Part shown: one piece after another, positions 36,617 through 45,101 of the stretch
How the letters are laid out: every line of letters begins with the position of its first letter
How positions within the stretch are numbered: the first letter of the stretch is position 1
Origin: Rummeliibacillus sp. POC4
Lineage (GTDB): Bacteria > Bacillota > Bacilli > Bacillales_A > Planococcaceae
Reading direction: 5' to 3'
Length of the DNA: 64,000 nucleotides
Assembly: GCF_003576525.1 (NCBI RefSeq)
Contig: NZ_QWUA01000001.1
Coordinates: 1-64,000, forward strand
Position numbers and translations under genes: made by a program
The notes under the pieces: generated by a model
Databases searched by the model: none
What the model was told of the DNA's origin: nothing
Seen by the model: the letters and a program-made list of their open reading frames with translations, nothing else

Positions 36617-37096
36617 ATGTATAATAGGAAAGCGGCAGTTGAATATGCTAATCGTTGGTGGAACAGTTTCAATCCTGCTTTTCCAAAATTCGATGATGAT
36701 TGCACAAATTACATTTCACAATGTTTATTGGCAGGTGGAGCTCCTATGACGGATGCACCTAATCGTGCTAAGGGTTGGTGGATCAAAGGTGGAACTTGGA
36801 GTTATAGCTGGACGACATCAAATGCGCTCCGTTGGTATTTAGAAACGGCTAAAACAGGATTAGTCGGAAAACGAGTGGATAGTGTCAGTGAATTACAGTT
36901 AGGGGATTTAATCTTTTTAGATTTTGATGGTGACGGTAAAATTAATCATACCTTAATCATAACAAGTATTGTTAAGGGTGTACCATACGTGAATGCACAT
37001 ACAACGAACAGTTATCATCGATTATGGACATATGAAGATTCAAGTGCATATACACCTAATATAAAATATTACTTTTTCAAAATAGATGTCATATAA
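36617..37096 (+). CDS. Amidase-domain (Amidase_6-type) protein without signal peptide
   Basis: Protein of 159 residues consisting only of a putative amidase domain (PF12671-like, NlpC/P60-related papain fold). The likely nucleophile is the cysteine of DDCTNYISQCL (about 29-39), with a histidine in KINHTLIITS (about 111-120) and NAHT further on. The family often occurs in secreted cell-wall proteins and spore proteins, but this one begins at residue 1 with the domain (MYNRKAAVEYANRWW) and has no visible export signal. ACAGGAGG precedes the ATG. Cytoplasmic, mother-cell or spore location are possible. Confidence 0.78.
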   Translation: MYNRKAAVEYANRWWNSFNPAFPKFDDDCTNYISQCLLAGGAPMTDAPNRAKGWWIKGGTWSYSWTTSNALRWYLETAKTGLVGKRVDSVSELQLGDLIFLDFDGDGKINHTLIITSIVKGVPYVNAHTTNSYHRLWTYEDSSAYTPNIKYYFFKIDVI

Positions 37097-37208
37097 CCTT
37101 GCAGTTATGTTCTTTTATATTTTAGAAAGATTGTGGTAAGGTTGATTTTAGTAATATACATACCAGGTATATTCTATGTAAATTGTGATTGTATTAGGAG
37201 TGATTATG

Positions 37209-37787
37209 ATGAACGAACAATCTTTATCTGTTGAAGAAGCTATCCGTGGTCGTCGTTCTATTAAAATGTTTAATGGTCAACCAGTAGATCGTGAAGATTT
37301 AATGGAAATCATTGATATTGCAGTATGGGCGCCAAATCATGGTAATCGTCAACCATGGCGAATTGTATTAGCTAGTGGCTCTGAATTAGATGAATTGAAA
37401 GATTTAATCCGTGAATATGCAGTGCCAGATTGGAAAGAGCTATCTGAAGAAGTACTTGCGAAGAAAATGCAAAAATTCGTAACCCCGGGTGCTTATGCAT
37501 TTGTCATTGTACCTCAAGACGTTCGCCAAAAAGAACGTTATGAAGATTTTGCAGCAGCAAGTGGCTTTATCCAAAACATTCAATTATTAGCATGGGACCG
37601 TGGAATCGGTGCATGTTGGAAAACACCAAACTGGATTGATAATCCAAAATTCCGTGATGCACTAGGTGTAAAACCAGAAGAACGAATTATCAGCATGCTT
37701 CAATTTGGTTATTTTGATACAATTCCTAAAGAAAAACCACGTAAATCTGCTGAAGAAATTGTTACTAACTTTGGTGAAAAGGAATAA
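37209..37787 (+). CDS. Nitroreductase family protein
   Basis: FMN-dependent oxidoreductase of 192 residues. Diagnostic segments are the RRSIKMF start (flavin phosphate binding), APNHGNRQPWR (about 42-52) and GIGACWKTP (about 131-139). It has the compact NfnB/YodC-like size. Usual activities are NAD(P)H-dependent reduction of nitro compounds, quinones or flavin. The upstream frame extends to 37185, but AGGAGTG at 37196-37202 points to the ATGs at 37206 or 37209. Single gene with a perfect terminator. Confidence 0.88.
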   Translation: MNEQSLSVEEAIRGRRSIKMFNGQPVDREDLMEIIDIAVWAPNHGNRQPWRIVLASGSELDELKDLIREYAVPDWKELSEEVLAKKMQKFVTPGAYAFVIVPQDVRQKERYEDFAAASGFIQNIQLLAWDRGIGACWKTPNWIDNPKFRDALGVKPEERIISMLQFGYFDTIPKEKPRKSAEEIVTNFGEKE

Positions 37788-37823
37788 TTGTGAAGGTATT
37801 TTTTTCACCCTTCCTTTTAAGCT

Positions 37824-37865
37824 AAAAAAACCGGAATTCCTATTAATAGGAATTCCGGTTTTTTT
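37824..37865. terminator. Perfect palindromic terminator
   Basis: AAAAAAACCGGAATTCCTAT folds back on its exact complement with T-runs at both outer ends, between two convergent genes. It should stop transcription in both directions. Confidence 0.93.
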
Positions 37866-37870
37866 AGAAT

Positions 37871-39253
37871 CTATTTTGATAAATTGGCGATTTCGTAATA
37901 GTAATCACTAATAACACGAAGTCCTTTATCAAAGTTTTCTAAGTGGAAATGTTCGTTTGGTGCATGGAAGTTTTCTGTTGATAAGGCAAAGCCCATCATG
38001 ATAACAGGCACCTCTAGGATTTCGTCAAATGTAGCTACGATTGGAATAGAACCACCTGCACGAATATAGGCTGTTTTTGTGTCATATTGAGTTTCATATG
38101 AACGACCAGCAGCTTGAATATATGGATGATCAAGCGGAGTGATAAAAGGTTTCCCTTTATCGAAATCAGTTACTGTAATGTCCACACCAGCTGGTTTATG
38201 TTTTTCAATATGTGCACGTAATTGTTCAACAATTTCGTAAGGGTCTTGATCAGGAACTAAGCGACAAGTAATTTTTGCTCCAGCAGTTGCAGGAAGAACT
38301 GTTTTAATACCTTCACCTGAGAAGCCGCCAAATACACCGTTTACTTCTAAAGTTGGACGAGCCCATGTGCGTTCAAGGTAAGTGTAACCTTCTTCGCCAT
38401 ATAATTCTTTGACACCAGCTTCTTCTTTAATGCCTTCTTCGTCAAAATCTAATGCTTCATAAGCTGCTTTTTCTTCAGCTGTAATTGGACGGACTTTATC
38501 GTAGAAACCGTCTACCGCAATCGTGCCATGTTCATCGTGGAATGAAGATAGAATATCAGCTAATGCATGGATTGGGTTTTGGACACCGCCACCATAAATA
38601 CCTGAGTGAAGATCTCCTTTAGCAGCACGAACGTCAATTTGAACACCTGTTAATCCGCGTAATGCGTAGCATACTGCTGGACGACCTGGTGCATAAAGAC
38701 TTGTATCTGAGATTAATACTAAGTCTGTTGCAAGATCTTCTTTATGAGCTTCAACAAACTCAGGAAGATGTACACTTCCGATTTCTTCTTCACCTTCGAT
38801 TAAGAATTTTACGTTAACAGGTAGTTCACCATTTTCTTTCATCAAACCTTCAATTACTTTTACATGCATGAACACTTGTCCTTTATCATCGCTTGATCCG
38901 CGTGCATATAAAATATTGTCACGAATTTCAGGTTTAAAAGGTTCGCTATCCCATAATTCCAAAGGATCTACAGGTTGAACATCATAGTGACCATAAACTA
39001 ATACAGTTGGTTTTCCTTCAGCATGTAACCAATCAGCTGTTACAACTGGATGGCCAGCTGTCTTATTGATTTTAATATTTTCGAGCCCAGCTTTCTTCAT
39101 AGACTCTCCAAGGAAATTTGCTGCTTTTATCATATCTTCTTTATGTTCAGATAAAGAACTGATACTCGCAATAGATAAAAATTGTTTCATTTCCTCAAGA
39201 TGTTCATCTCGATGTTTAGTAAAGTAAGTATCTAATGCTTCTAATTGACTCAC
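37871..39253 (-). CDS. M20 family dipeptidase
   Basis: Zinc metallopeptidase of 460 residues in the M20 (CNDP-like) clan. Metal and catalytic motifs are visible: YGHYDVQPVDP (His, Asp), SSDDKGQ (bridging Asp), GEEEIGS (catalytic Glu pair), SDTS and the C-terminal ENFHAPNEHF histidine. The dimerisation (lid) domain includes GDLHSGIYGGGVQNP. It hydrolyses dipeptides in the cytoplasm for amino acid supply. Starts with GTG at 39253, with GAGGG six bases upstream. No neighbours in the same direction. Confidence 0.9.
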   Translation of the reverse strand: MSQLEALDTYFTKHRDEHLEEMKQFLSIASISSLSEHKEDMIKAANFLGESMKKAGLENIKINKTAGHPVVTADWLHAEGKPTVLVYGHYDVQPVDPLELWDSEPFKPEIRDNILYARGSSDDKGQVFMHVKVIEGLMKENGELPVNVKFLIEGEEEIGSVHLPEFVEAHKEDLATDLVLISDTSLYAPGRPAVCYALRGLTGVQIDVRAAKGDLHSGIYGGGVQNPIHALADILSSFHDEHGTIAVDGFYDKVRPITAEEKAAYEALDFDEEGIKEEAGVKELYGEEGYTYLERTWARPTLEVNGVFGGFSGEGIKTVLPATAGAKITCRLVPDQDPYEIVEQLRAHIEKHKPAGVDITVTDFDKGKPFITPLDHPYIQAAGRSYETQYDTKTAYIRAGGSIPIVATFDEILEVPVIMMGFALSTENFHAPNEHFHLENFDKGLRVISDYYYEIANLSK

Positions 39254-39415
39254 TTAAATCCCTCATTTCAGTATTTCAATAATGGAATTATTATACCATA
39301 GCTATTATTTTATATAGAAAGCCCAACCCTCTCAAATACAGATTTAACTAAAATATGGTATATTATGAAGTGTAATATTGAACGGAATTTTAACAGTTTT
39401 GTGGGAGGAATATAG

Positions 39416-40663
39416 TTGGAATTTCTTGGATTAATAATATGTTTGCTCATATCATTTTTCTTTTCAGGAAGTGAAACAGCTTTAACAGCTATTAACAGGA
39501 TGAAGGTCCAATTGAGAGCAAACCAAGGGGACCGTATGTCCCAAAAGTTGAACCTATTGCTTACTCAATCAGATCGTATGATTACGACAATACTAATCAT
39601 AAATAATACAGTGAACATTTTGATGCCAACATTATTGACGATTATTGCTCTACGTCATAATTGGCAAGTTTCAGTGGCTACCACGGTTTTAACAATTATT
39701 ATTATTATATTTGGAGAAGTCTTACCAAAAACAATTGCTGTTACATTTGCTGATCGACTTGCATATGTTGTTGCTCCAGTCATTGCGTTTTTTGTAAGAA
39801 TTCTTACACCAATCACATGGATTGTACAAGGATTTACAAATTTGTTTATCCGTATTCTTTCAAATGGTACAGTAACTGAAGCAACTTTAACAAAAGAAGA
39901 GTTAAGAGGTATGGTTGACGTTGCTTCTACGGAAGGTACATTTGATGAGAGTGAATCTGATCGTTTGAAAGAAATGTTGGATTTTCCGGATAAGGACGTA
40001 TCTGATGTAATGGGGACACATCGTACAGATGTAATAGGATTAACCATTGATGCTACTTATGATGAAGTACGAAATACAATTTTAGAGTATTCATTTACTC
40101 GCTATCCTGTTTATGAAGAAAGTTTGGACAATGTAGTAGGGATGTTCTATTCAAAGAAATTCGTGGAATGGTCATTAAATCCTTCGAAGAAGTTAGTTGA
40201 TTTTATCGATGAAGACCCATTATTTGTAGTTTCAACTGTAAGCATTGAGAAAGTGTTTACTTTAATGCTTACACAGAAGAAACATTTAGCTATCGTATTA
40301 GATGAATATGGCGGTACACTTGGAATCGTTTCACATGAAGATATTATTGAAGAAATGATTGGGCTAGAAATTGAAGATGAATCTGATGAGGAAGAAGAGT
40401 CGCTCGTTTATGAACTAACAGAAGATACACTAGTCTGTCATGGACGATTAGAAATTGAAGAAGCCAATGAAATCTTCCATGTGGACATCCCTCAAGATCA
40501 CGAAACAGTTGGGGGATTTGTACTGGAGCAAAGTTTGCATATTCCCGAACCTGGTGAAACGTTTGATTTTGAAAACCTTCACATTGTTGTAACTGAAGTC
40601 GATGATAGCCGAATTATAAAATTAACGATTACAAAGCAAACTTTTGAAGAGCAAGCAGAATAA
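39416..40663 (+). CDS. CNNM/MpfA-type transporter (hemolysin-C family)
   Basis: Membrane protein of 415 residues: a DUF21/CNNM domain with four membrane segments (about 1-140, including FSGSETALTAINR and FGEVLPKTIAV), two CBS domains (about 200-325, with DEYGGTLGIVSHEDI) and a C-terminal CorC_HlyC domain (about 335-410). Bacterial relatives such as MpfA and YhdP export magnesium or sodium/magnesium; CBS domains bind ATP-Mg. TTG at 39416 is preceded by GGGAGGA. Older annotations call the family hemolysins, which is not supported by function. Confidence 0.88.
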   Translation: MEFLGLIICLLISFFFSGSETALTAINRMKVQLRANQGDRMSQKLNLLLTQSDRMITTILIINNTVNILMPTLLTIIALRHNWQVSVATTVLTIIIIIFGEVLPKTIAVTFADRLAYVVAPVIAFFVRILTPITWIVQGFTNLFIRILSNGTVTEATLTKEELRGMVDVASTEGTFDESESDRLKEMLDFPDKDVSDVMGTHRTDVIGLTIDATYDEVRNTILEYSFTRYPVYEESLDNVVGMFYSKKFVEWSLNPSKKLVDFIDEDPLFVVSTVSIEKVFTLMLTQKKHLAIVLDEYGGTLGIVSHEDIIEEMIGLEIEDESDEEEESLVYELTEDTLVCHGRLEIEEANEIFHVDIPQDHETVGGFVLEQSLHIPEPGETFDFENLHIVVTEVDDSRIIKLTITKQTFEEQAE

Positions 40664-40677
40664 ATTATTATATAAAT

Positions 40678-40709
40678 GCCTAAAGCATACGATGCTTTGG
40701 GCTTTTTTT
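40678..40709 (+). terminator. Terminator after CNNM gene
   Basis: GCCTAAAGCA (40678-40687) pairs with TGCTTTGGGC followed by TTTTTTT. Confidence 0.88.
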
Positions 40710-40820
40710 ATCGAAAAGACGGTAATCTTGGTAATTTATAAATAGTTGAGTAGTGGGTCTATATATAAAAATAAAAGAAATGGAGTTCTAAATCGACTTG
40801 TGATAAAAGAGGTGAGAGCG

Positions 40821-40922
40821 GTGATAAAGGACCTGAGTTATAATAAACGAGTCTTAATTTGTGATAAAGAAAGCTATTGTTTTTCTTTCAATCAACGTTT
40901 GAAAAACATTCATTACACATAG
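40821..40922 (+). CDS. Possible 33-residue ORF upstream of ECF sigma factor
   Basis: A GTG-started frame of 33 codons (MIKDLSYNKRVLICD at its start, if GTG is read as Met) ending TAG. AGAGGTGA lies four bases upstream. It is not recognised. The surrounding 40710-41040 region also holds ACATTCAT (40906-40913) with its complement ATGAATGT (40939-40946). The ORF may be chance; expression is unproven. Confidence 0.22.
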   Translation: MIKDLSYNKRVLICDKESYCFSFNQRLKNIHYT

Positions 40923-41000
40923 GACTGTCAAACCTTACATGAATGTAATGTAATTGAAAGTTAATCCGATAGAGTGAAAGCTTTGTTTTTGCGAAAATAG

Positions 41001-41024
41001 GTTTATCAAAGCAAGACGATAAAC
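41001..41024 (+). promoter_or_regulatory. Hairpin adjoining the sigma factor ribosome binding site
   Basis: GTTTATC (41001-41007) and GATAAAC (41018-41024), loop of 10, ending one base before CGGAGG (41025-41030). It could be a leader hairpin controlling translation or a DNA operator; only the dyad itself is seen. Confidence 0.35.
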
Positions 41025-41040
41025 CGGAGGATATTTAAAG

Positions 41041-41589
41041 ATGAATACTACACTTGAAAATGTTTATGAAGAATACAATCGTTATATATATCACTTATGC
41101 TTAAAACTAACACGTAACAGAGCAGAGGCAGAAGACCTCATGCAAGAAGTTTGGGTAAAAGTTGTCCGTTATGAATCTTATGTTGCAGAAGTTGAACACG
41201 TAAAAGCATGGCTTACTACTATTTGTATGAATACATTCCGCGACCGCTATCGCAAAAATGTTCGTCGTAGCAAATATATGATGAACCAACCTGAAACATT
41301 AGACGTACCAGTACTAGATTTGGTTCCCAACAATGATCCTTCTACAGAAACAGTTGTAGAACAAGAAGCCGTTTCAAAAATTGTTCAAGAAAAGATCAAT
41401 CAACTTGATAGTATCTATCGTAATACGCTTTTATATTTCTATGTCAATCAATATTCTTTAGTAGAGATTGCTGAATTGATGAAAGTATCTATTGGAACAG
41501 TGAAATCTCGTCTATTCCGTGCAAAACAACGTTTAAAAGATATTATGATGTCTGATGCAACTTCAAAAGAAGTCATTTTACCTGCATAA
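41041..41589 (+). CDS. ECF-type RNA polymerase sigma factor
   Basis: Sigma-70 family protein of 182 residues. Region 2 (about 10-75) has the EDLMQEVWVKV and AWLTTICMNTFRDRYRK core-binding and -10 recognition segments; region 4 (about 120-170) has YSLVEIAELMKVSIGTVKSRLFRAKQRL for -35 binding. There is no sigma-3 region, so it is extracytoplasmic-function type. Unusually no anti-sigma gene follows: a terminator comes directly after, so control must be through another gene or by transcription. CGGAGG lies upstream. The regulon is unknown. Confidence 0.88.
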   Translation: MNTTLENVYEEYNRYIYHLCLKLTRNRAEAEDLMQEVWVKVVRYESYVAEVEHVKAWLTTICMNTFRDRYRKNVRRSKYMMNQPETLDVPVLDLVPNNDPSTETVVEQEAVSKIVQEKINQLDSIYRNTLLYFYVNQYSLVEIAELMKVSIGTVKSRLFRAKQRLKDIMMSDATSKEVILPA

Positions 41590-41667
41590 TAATCAATATC
41601 AATTCTAATCACAGCACTAGACGGTCTATACAGAGGTCGTTGGCTGTGATGAAGGTTAGAATGAATA

Positions 41668-41718
41668 AAAGGGGCTGCCCCATAAGTAGAAAACTTACGG
41701 AGCAGCCTCTTTTTTTAT
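41668..41718 (+). terminator. Terminator with repeat palindrome (copy 2, terminator part only)
   Basis: GGGGCTGCCCCATAAGTAGAAAACTTACGGAGCAGCCTC followed by TTTTTTT; its reverse complement resembles the terminator palindromes at 5923-5970 and 61512-61551. Before it, TCTAATCACAGC and GCTGTGAT...TTAGA make another long stem at about 41600-41660. Confidence 0.8.
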
Positions 41719-41793
41719 AATAAGAAATCTCATTTTCGCGGTGGTAGATTTAGTTGTACCACCAGGAGCAGATGTTTTTGTTTGCTTTAAAAA

Positions 41794-42219
41794 TTATCCA
41801 AGCAAGCATTTAGAGAAAATAATTTTTAAAGACTGAATCTCATCTTCTGTAAGCATGCCGAACATACGATCGACAATGCTATTAATATGTTCATGGGCAG
41901 CCTCTAAAAGTTCATGTCCTGCATCAGTAATTTCAAGTTGAGAAGCGCGACGATCGGTTGGGTTCTGTGTTTTGTTAATATAACCAGCTTTCATCAACTT
42001 TGTAGTGAGTACAGTAACACCACCTGTAGTGACGTGTAGTTTTTCTGCTAAAGAGGATGGACGCATTGGACCTTCCGATTCAAGTATATCCAGTATGAAG
42101 ATGTGCGTTTTTGACAACCCCATCGTATTATGGCTATTCCACTCGTTTGCCCACTTTCTTTCTAATGAAGATACAACTTCAAAAAGGGAAGTAATCTTTT
42201 CTCTTCTTGCCTCATTCAT
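41794..42219 (-). CDS. MarR family transcriptional regulator
   Basis: Winged-helix regulator of 141 residues with the MarR order of helices, the recognition region RPSSLAEKLHVTTGGVTVLTTKL (about 53-75) and the wing DRRASQLEITDAG (about 88-100). The preferred start is ATG at 42219 with GGAGAT seven bases upstream, rather than ATG at 42234. The gene is 24 bp from the Spx-like gene on the same strand, so the two probably form one unit. The ligand and targets are unknown; MarR proteins often repress adjacent stress or export genes. Confidence 0.85.
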   Translation of the reverse strand: MNEARREKITSLFEVVSSLERKWANEWNSHNTMGLSKTHIFILDILESEGPMRPSSLAEKLHVTTGGVTVLTTKLMKAGYINKTQNPTDRRASQLEITDAGHELLEAAHEHINSIVDRMFGMLTEDEIQSLKIIFSKCLLG

Positions 42220-42243
42220 AATTTTCATCTCCAAAATGTATCA

Positions 42244-42648
42244 TTAACTTTCATACGATAAGCGTTGCATTTCATACAATTCATAAGCACGAACTCTACG
42301 AGGGATAAAGCGACGGATATCCATTTCGTTATAACCAACTTGAAGACGTTTTTCGTCTAAAAGAATAGGGCTACGTAGCATTTTTGGATGATCTTTTACA
42401 ATATTATAAAGTTCTTGTATAGATAATTGTTCAACATCACAATGTAAATTTTTAAAATCCTTGGAGTTTTTTGAGATGATTTCATCTGTACCATCTTCAG
42501 TCATACTTAAAATGCGTTTGAATTCAGAAAGTGTTAAAGGTTCGGAAGTAATACGTTTCTCTTTATAAGAGATATCGTTATCACGTAGCCATTGTAAAGC
42601 TTTTTTAGATGAAGTACAGCTTGTTTGAGTATAAATTGTAACTGTCAT
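42244..42648 (-). CDS. Spx/MgsR-family protein with a CxxS motif
   Basis: ArsC-like thioredoxin-fold protein of 134 residues matching Spx along its length (for example SCTSSKKALQWL at 10-21 and LDEKRLQVGYNEMDIRRFIPRRVR near 98-121). Spx normally has a CxxC redox switch (C10/C13); here the second cysteine is serine (C11-T-S-S14), and the RPI motif is altered to RSPI. It may therefore act as a redox-insensitive or differently tuned RNA polymerase-binding regulator. Sits upstream of the MarR gene in one direction. The 317 bp upstream of it holds a terminator and AT-rich sequence. Confidence 0.82.
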   Translation of the reverse strand: MTVTIYTQTSCTSSKKALQWLRDNDISYKEKRITSEPLTLSEFKRILSMTEDGTDEIISKNSKDFKNLHCDVEQLSIQELYNIVKDHPKMLRSPILLDEKRLQVGYNEMDIRRFIPRRVRAYELYEMQRLSYES

Positions 42649-42881
42649 ATAGATTCCTACTTTCTTTATTCATATTATATTTATATCTTACCAGTAAGAT
42701 ATTTATAAGTCAACAAAAAATTAAGAAAAAATGAGTATGGTTAACGAAAAAATGTGCAAATTCAAGAAATGTTCACTTTTTATAAAAATGTATCACTGTA
42801 TCAATATAATGCGATAATATTTTGAGTCAGATTAGTGAATATGAATATTTTTTAGGCATTTTAAGACTATTTGTAAATATA

Positions 42882-42920
42882 AAAAGTACAATTCAAAATT
42901 AGTTTTTGAATTGTACTTTT
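42882..42920. terminator. Terminator downstream of the ABC-F gene
   Basis: AAAAGTACAATTCAAAA (42882-42898) pairs with TTTTGAATTGTACTTTT (42904-42920), 17 bp. It follows the end of the minus-strand ABC-F gene. The rest of 42661-42881 is AT-rich and shows nothing else. Confidence 0.85.
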
Positions 42921-42965
42921 AGAAAAGCATCTTAAATTATTATCTCCAAATGAGTAACGTGAAAA

Positions 42966-44528
42966 TTATTGATGGCCTTGAGCGAACCATTCTGCGACAT
43001 TCCAAACTTTTGTGACAAGTCCATCGTAGAATTCTGGTTCGTGACTGACTAATACGATGGTTCCTTTGTATTCTTTCATGGCACGTTTTAGTTCTTCTTT
43101 TGCGTCTATATCTAAATGGTTTGTCGGTTCATCGAATAGCATCCAGTTACTTTCTTCCATCATTAATTTACATAAACGAACTTTTGCTTGTTCTCCACCG
43201 CTCAATTGGTTCAATGGACGAGAAATATGATCATTTTTTAATCCAGTTTTTGCAAGTAATGCACGAACGGTCGCTTGTTCTAACGCAGGATAAGCATTCC
43301 ATACATCATCAATCGGTGTAATAGATCCAGCCTTTACCTCTTGTTCAAAATAGGAAGGATATAAGAAATCACCTCGTTCGACTTTACCACCAAGTGCAGG
43401 GATTTTACCTAACATGGTTTTTAATAAGGTAGATTTACCAATACCATTCATCCCGACAAGGGCAATTTTTTCACCACGTTCAATTTGGAAAGTAAGTGGT
43501 GGAAGTAGTGGTTTATCCTTGTCATATCCAATTAGTAAATTCTCAGCTTCTACAACATAGCGACTAGAACTACGAGATTCTTTGAATGAGAATTGTGGTT
43601 TTGCAGCTGTTTCAGGACGGTCAATTCTTTCCATACGATCTAATTGTTTTTGACGTGATTTTGCACGACCTGTAGTAGAAAAACGAGCTTTATTTTTGGC
43701 GATAAACGTTTCTTGTTTTTTGATAAACTCTTGTTGCTTTTCATAAGCATCGATATGCTGACGTTTATTGATTTCAGCAAGCTCGAGGAATTTTTCGTAA
43801 GTAGCTGTGTAACGAGTTAGTTTTGAAAATTCCAAGTGGAAAATAACATTTACTACACCATTCATAAATTCCGTATCATGTGAGATTAATAAAAAGGCAT
43901 GTGGATAACCTTTTAAATAATTGCTTAACCAAGTAATATGTTCTTCATCTAAATAGTTGGTAGGTTCGTCTAATAGTAAAACTTTTGGTTTTTCTAATAG
44001 AAGTTTTGCTAATAATAGTTTTGTACGTTGTCCACCTGAAAGTGCAGTAACGTCACGCTCTAAACCAATGGCATCTAAACCAAGGCCACGTGCAACTTCC
44101 TCAATTTTTATATCTAATGTATAGAAATCGCCTGCATCCAAGGCATCTTGAATAACAGCCATGTCTTCAAGTAAATTCTCTAATTCCTCAGGTGTAGCAT
44201 CTGCCATCTTAGCAGTAATTTCGTTCAACTCTTCCTCTTTTTTATATAAAGGCAAGAAAGCATCACGTAATGTATCACGTATTGTTTTTCCAGGTGTTAA
44301 TACTGCATGTTGATCTAAATAACCATAATGTGTACCTGGTAGCCATTCAACGCGACCAGTATCATGAATTAGTTCACCCGTTAGAATGTGCATTAATGTT
44401 GATTTACCAACACCATTTGCTCCAACAAGACCAACATGTTCTCCTTCTACAATACGAAATGATACATCTTTAAAAAGGGTACGATCGCCAAAAGTATGGC
44501 CTAATTTTTCAACTGTTAATATACTCAT
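42966..44528 (-). CDS. ABC-F ATPase (YfmM-like)
   Basis: Protein of 520 residues with two nucleotide-binding domains and no membrane segment. First site: Walker A GANGVGKS, LSGGQ, LLLDEPTNYLD; second site: GMNGIGKS, LSGGEQ, LFDEPTNHLD. Between them is the charged ABC-F linker (about 240-325). These proteins bind the ribosomal E site and either assist translation of difficult sequences or protect against antibiotics; length and sequence resemble B. subtilis YfmM. The ATG at 44528 follows CGGAGG by 11 bases. Lies next to the second structured intergenic element, on the opposite strand. Confidence 0.85.
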   Translation of the reverse strand: MSILTVEKLGHTFGDRTLFKDVSFRIVEGEHVGLVGANGVGKSTLMHILTGELIHDTGRVEWLPGTHYGYLDQHAVLTPGKTIRDTLRDAFLPLYKKEEELNEITAKMADATPEELENLLEDMAVIQDALDAGDFYTLDIKIEEVARGLGLDAIGLERDVTALSGGQRTKLLLAKLLLEKPKVLLLDEPTNYLDEEHITWLSNYLKGYPHAFLLISHDTEFMNGVVNVIFHLEFSKLTRYTATYEKFLELAEINKRQHIDAYEKQQEFIKKQETFIAKNKARFSTTGRAKSRQKQLDRMERIDRPETAAKPQFSFKESRSSSRYVVEAENLLIGYDKDKPLLPPLTFQIERGEKIALVGMNGIGKSTLLKTMLGKIPALGGKVERGDFLYPSYFEQEVKAGSITPIDDVWNAYPALEQATVRALLAKTGLKNDHISRPLNQLSGGEQAKVRLCKLMMEESNWMLFDEPTNHLDIDAKEELKRAMKEYKGTIVLVSHEPEFYDGLVTKVWNVAEWFAQGHQ

Positions 44529-44599
44529 TGATTTTGGGTCCTCCGTATCCATGCCATAAAGTACGCATGGGTAGTGTAATTAGTGGTGTATTTGGTGAA

Positions 44600-44800
44600 A
44601 AGTATTTATCTCGCGTATCGAGCAGTAAGAAACCTACCTCAAAATTGCGAGAAATGAAAAGGATAGGTCGGTGAAGCTGCTCGTAAAAGCCTGATTGGTT
44701 CAACAAAATCATAAGTGGCAATGAAGTCAACTTAGAGCTATTGATAACGTTGCACTAGTTCTCGTAAATCGAAAATCAGCCACTTATGAAAGTTTTACTC
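44600..44800 (+). ncRNA. Structured intergenic element, TnpB right-end/omega-RNA-like (copy 2)
   Basis: Shares blocks with the element at 34200-34385: AGCCTGATTGGTTCAAC versus AGCCCTATTGGTTCAAC, ATGAAG, and CACTTATGAAAGTTTTACT versus CACTAATGGAAGTTTCACT. Both hairpins recur with different bases: CGAGCAG (44619-44625) / CTGCTCG (44677-44683), and the perfect 10-bp CATAAGTGGC (44710-44719) / GCCACTTATG (44779-44788), whose loop carries about 50 extra bases. Compensatory change argues for an RNA structure. No tnpB is present. It occupies most of the gap 44529-44862. Confidence 0.48.
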
Positions 44801-44836
44801 TTTAAAGGATTTTCTTATATAGTTTTTAGCACAGTA

Positions 44837-44864
44837 AAAGCGCCTTTAAGTGGGCAGGCGCTTT
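44837..44864 (-). terminator. Terminator of the small SE1832-family gene
   Basis: AAAGCGCC (44837-44844) / GGCGCTTT (44857-44864), perfect 8 bp, overlapping the stop codon of the minus-strand gene and followed by TTTTACTG on that strand. Confidence 0.65.
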
Positions 44865-45054
44865 AGGATTCGTAAGCTTTTAACTGGTTGTTCAAATCAG
44901 CTAGTTGTTTTTCCATATCAGAAAGGCGCTGTTCAGCTTTTTCAATAAGCTCTGGATATCCTGTGGATTCTAATTTTTCGATATCACCTTGTTGGCGAAT
45001 ATAGTCGCTTTTTAGTTCGGCAATTTGATATAGTAATTCATCTTTTGTTGGCAT
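44863..45054 (-). CDS. SE1832-family small coiled-coil protein
   Basis: Protein of 63 residues, almost wholly helical and charged (MPTKDELLYQIAELKSDYIR... DMEKQLADLNNQLKAYES), of the SE1832 family. AAAGGAG is seven bases before the ATG at 45054, so the longer reading from 45084 is rejected. It lies 47 bp after the PseG-like gene in the same direction and is probably co-transcribed. The function is unknown. Confidence 0.75.
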   Translation of the reverse strand: MPTKDELLYQIAELKSDYIRQQGDIEKLESTGYPELIEKAEQRLSDMEKQLADLNNQLKAYES

Positions 45055-45101
45055 GACAAAGCTCCTTTGTGGATAAGATATCAATTATGTTCATCTTTTT
45101 G

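Noticed and set aside
37824-37865. Perfect 42-bp palindrome considered as an operator
   Set aside because: A-run/T-run ends and location between convergent stops make it a bidirectional terminator.
41739-41763. GGTGGTA/TACCACC dyad near the end of the MarR gene
   Set aside because: No T-run in the direction of transcription and too little context to call a terminator or operator.
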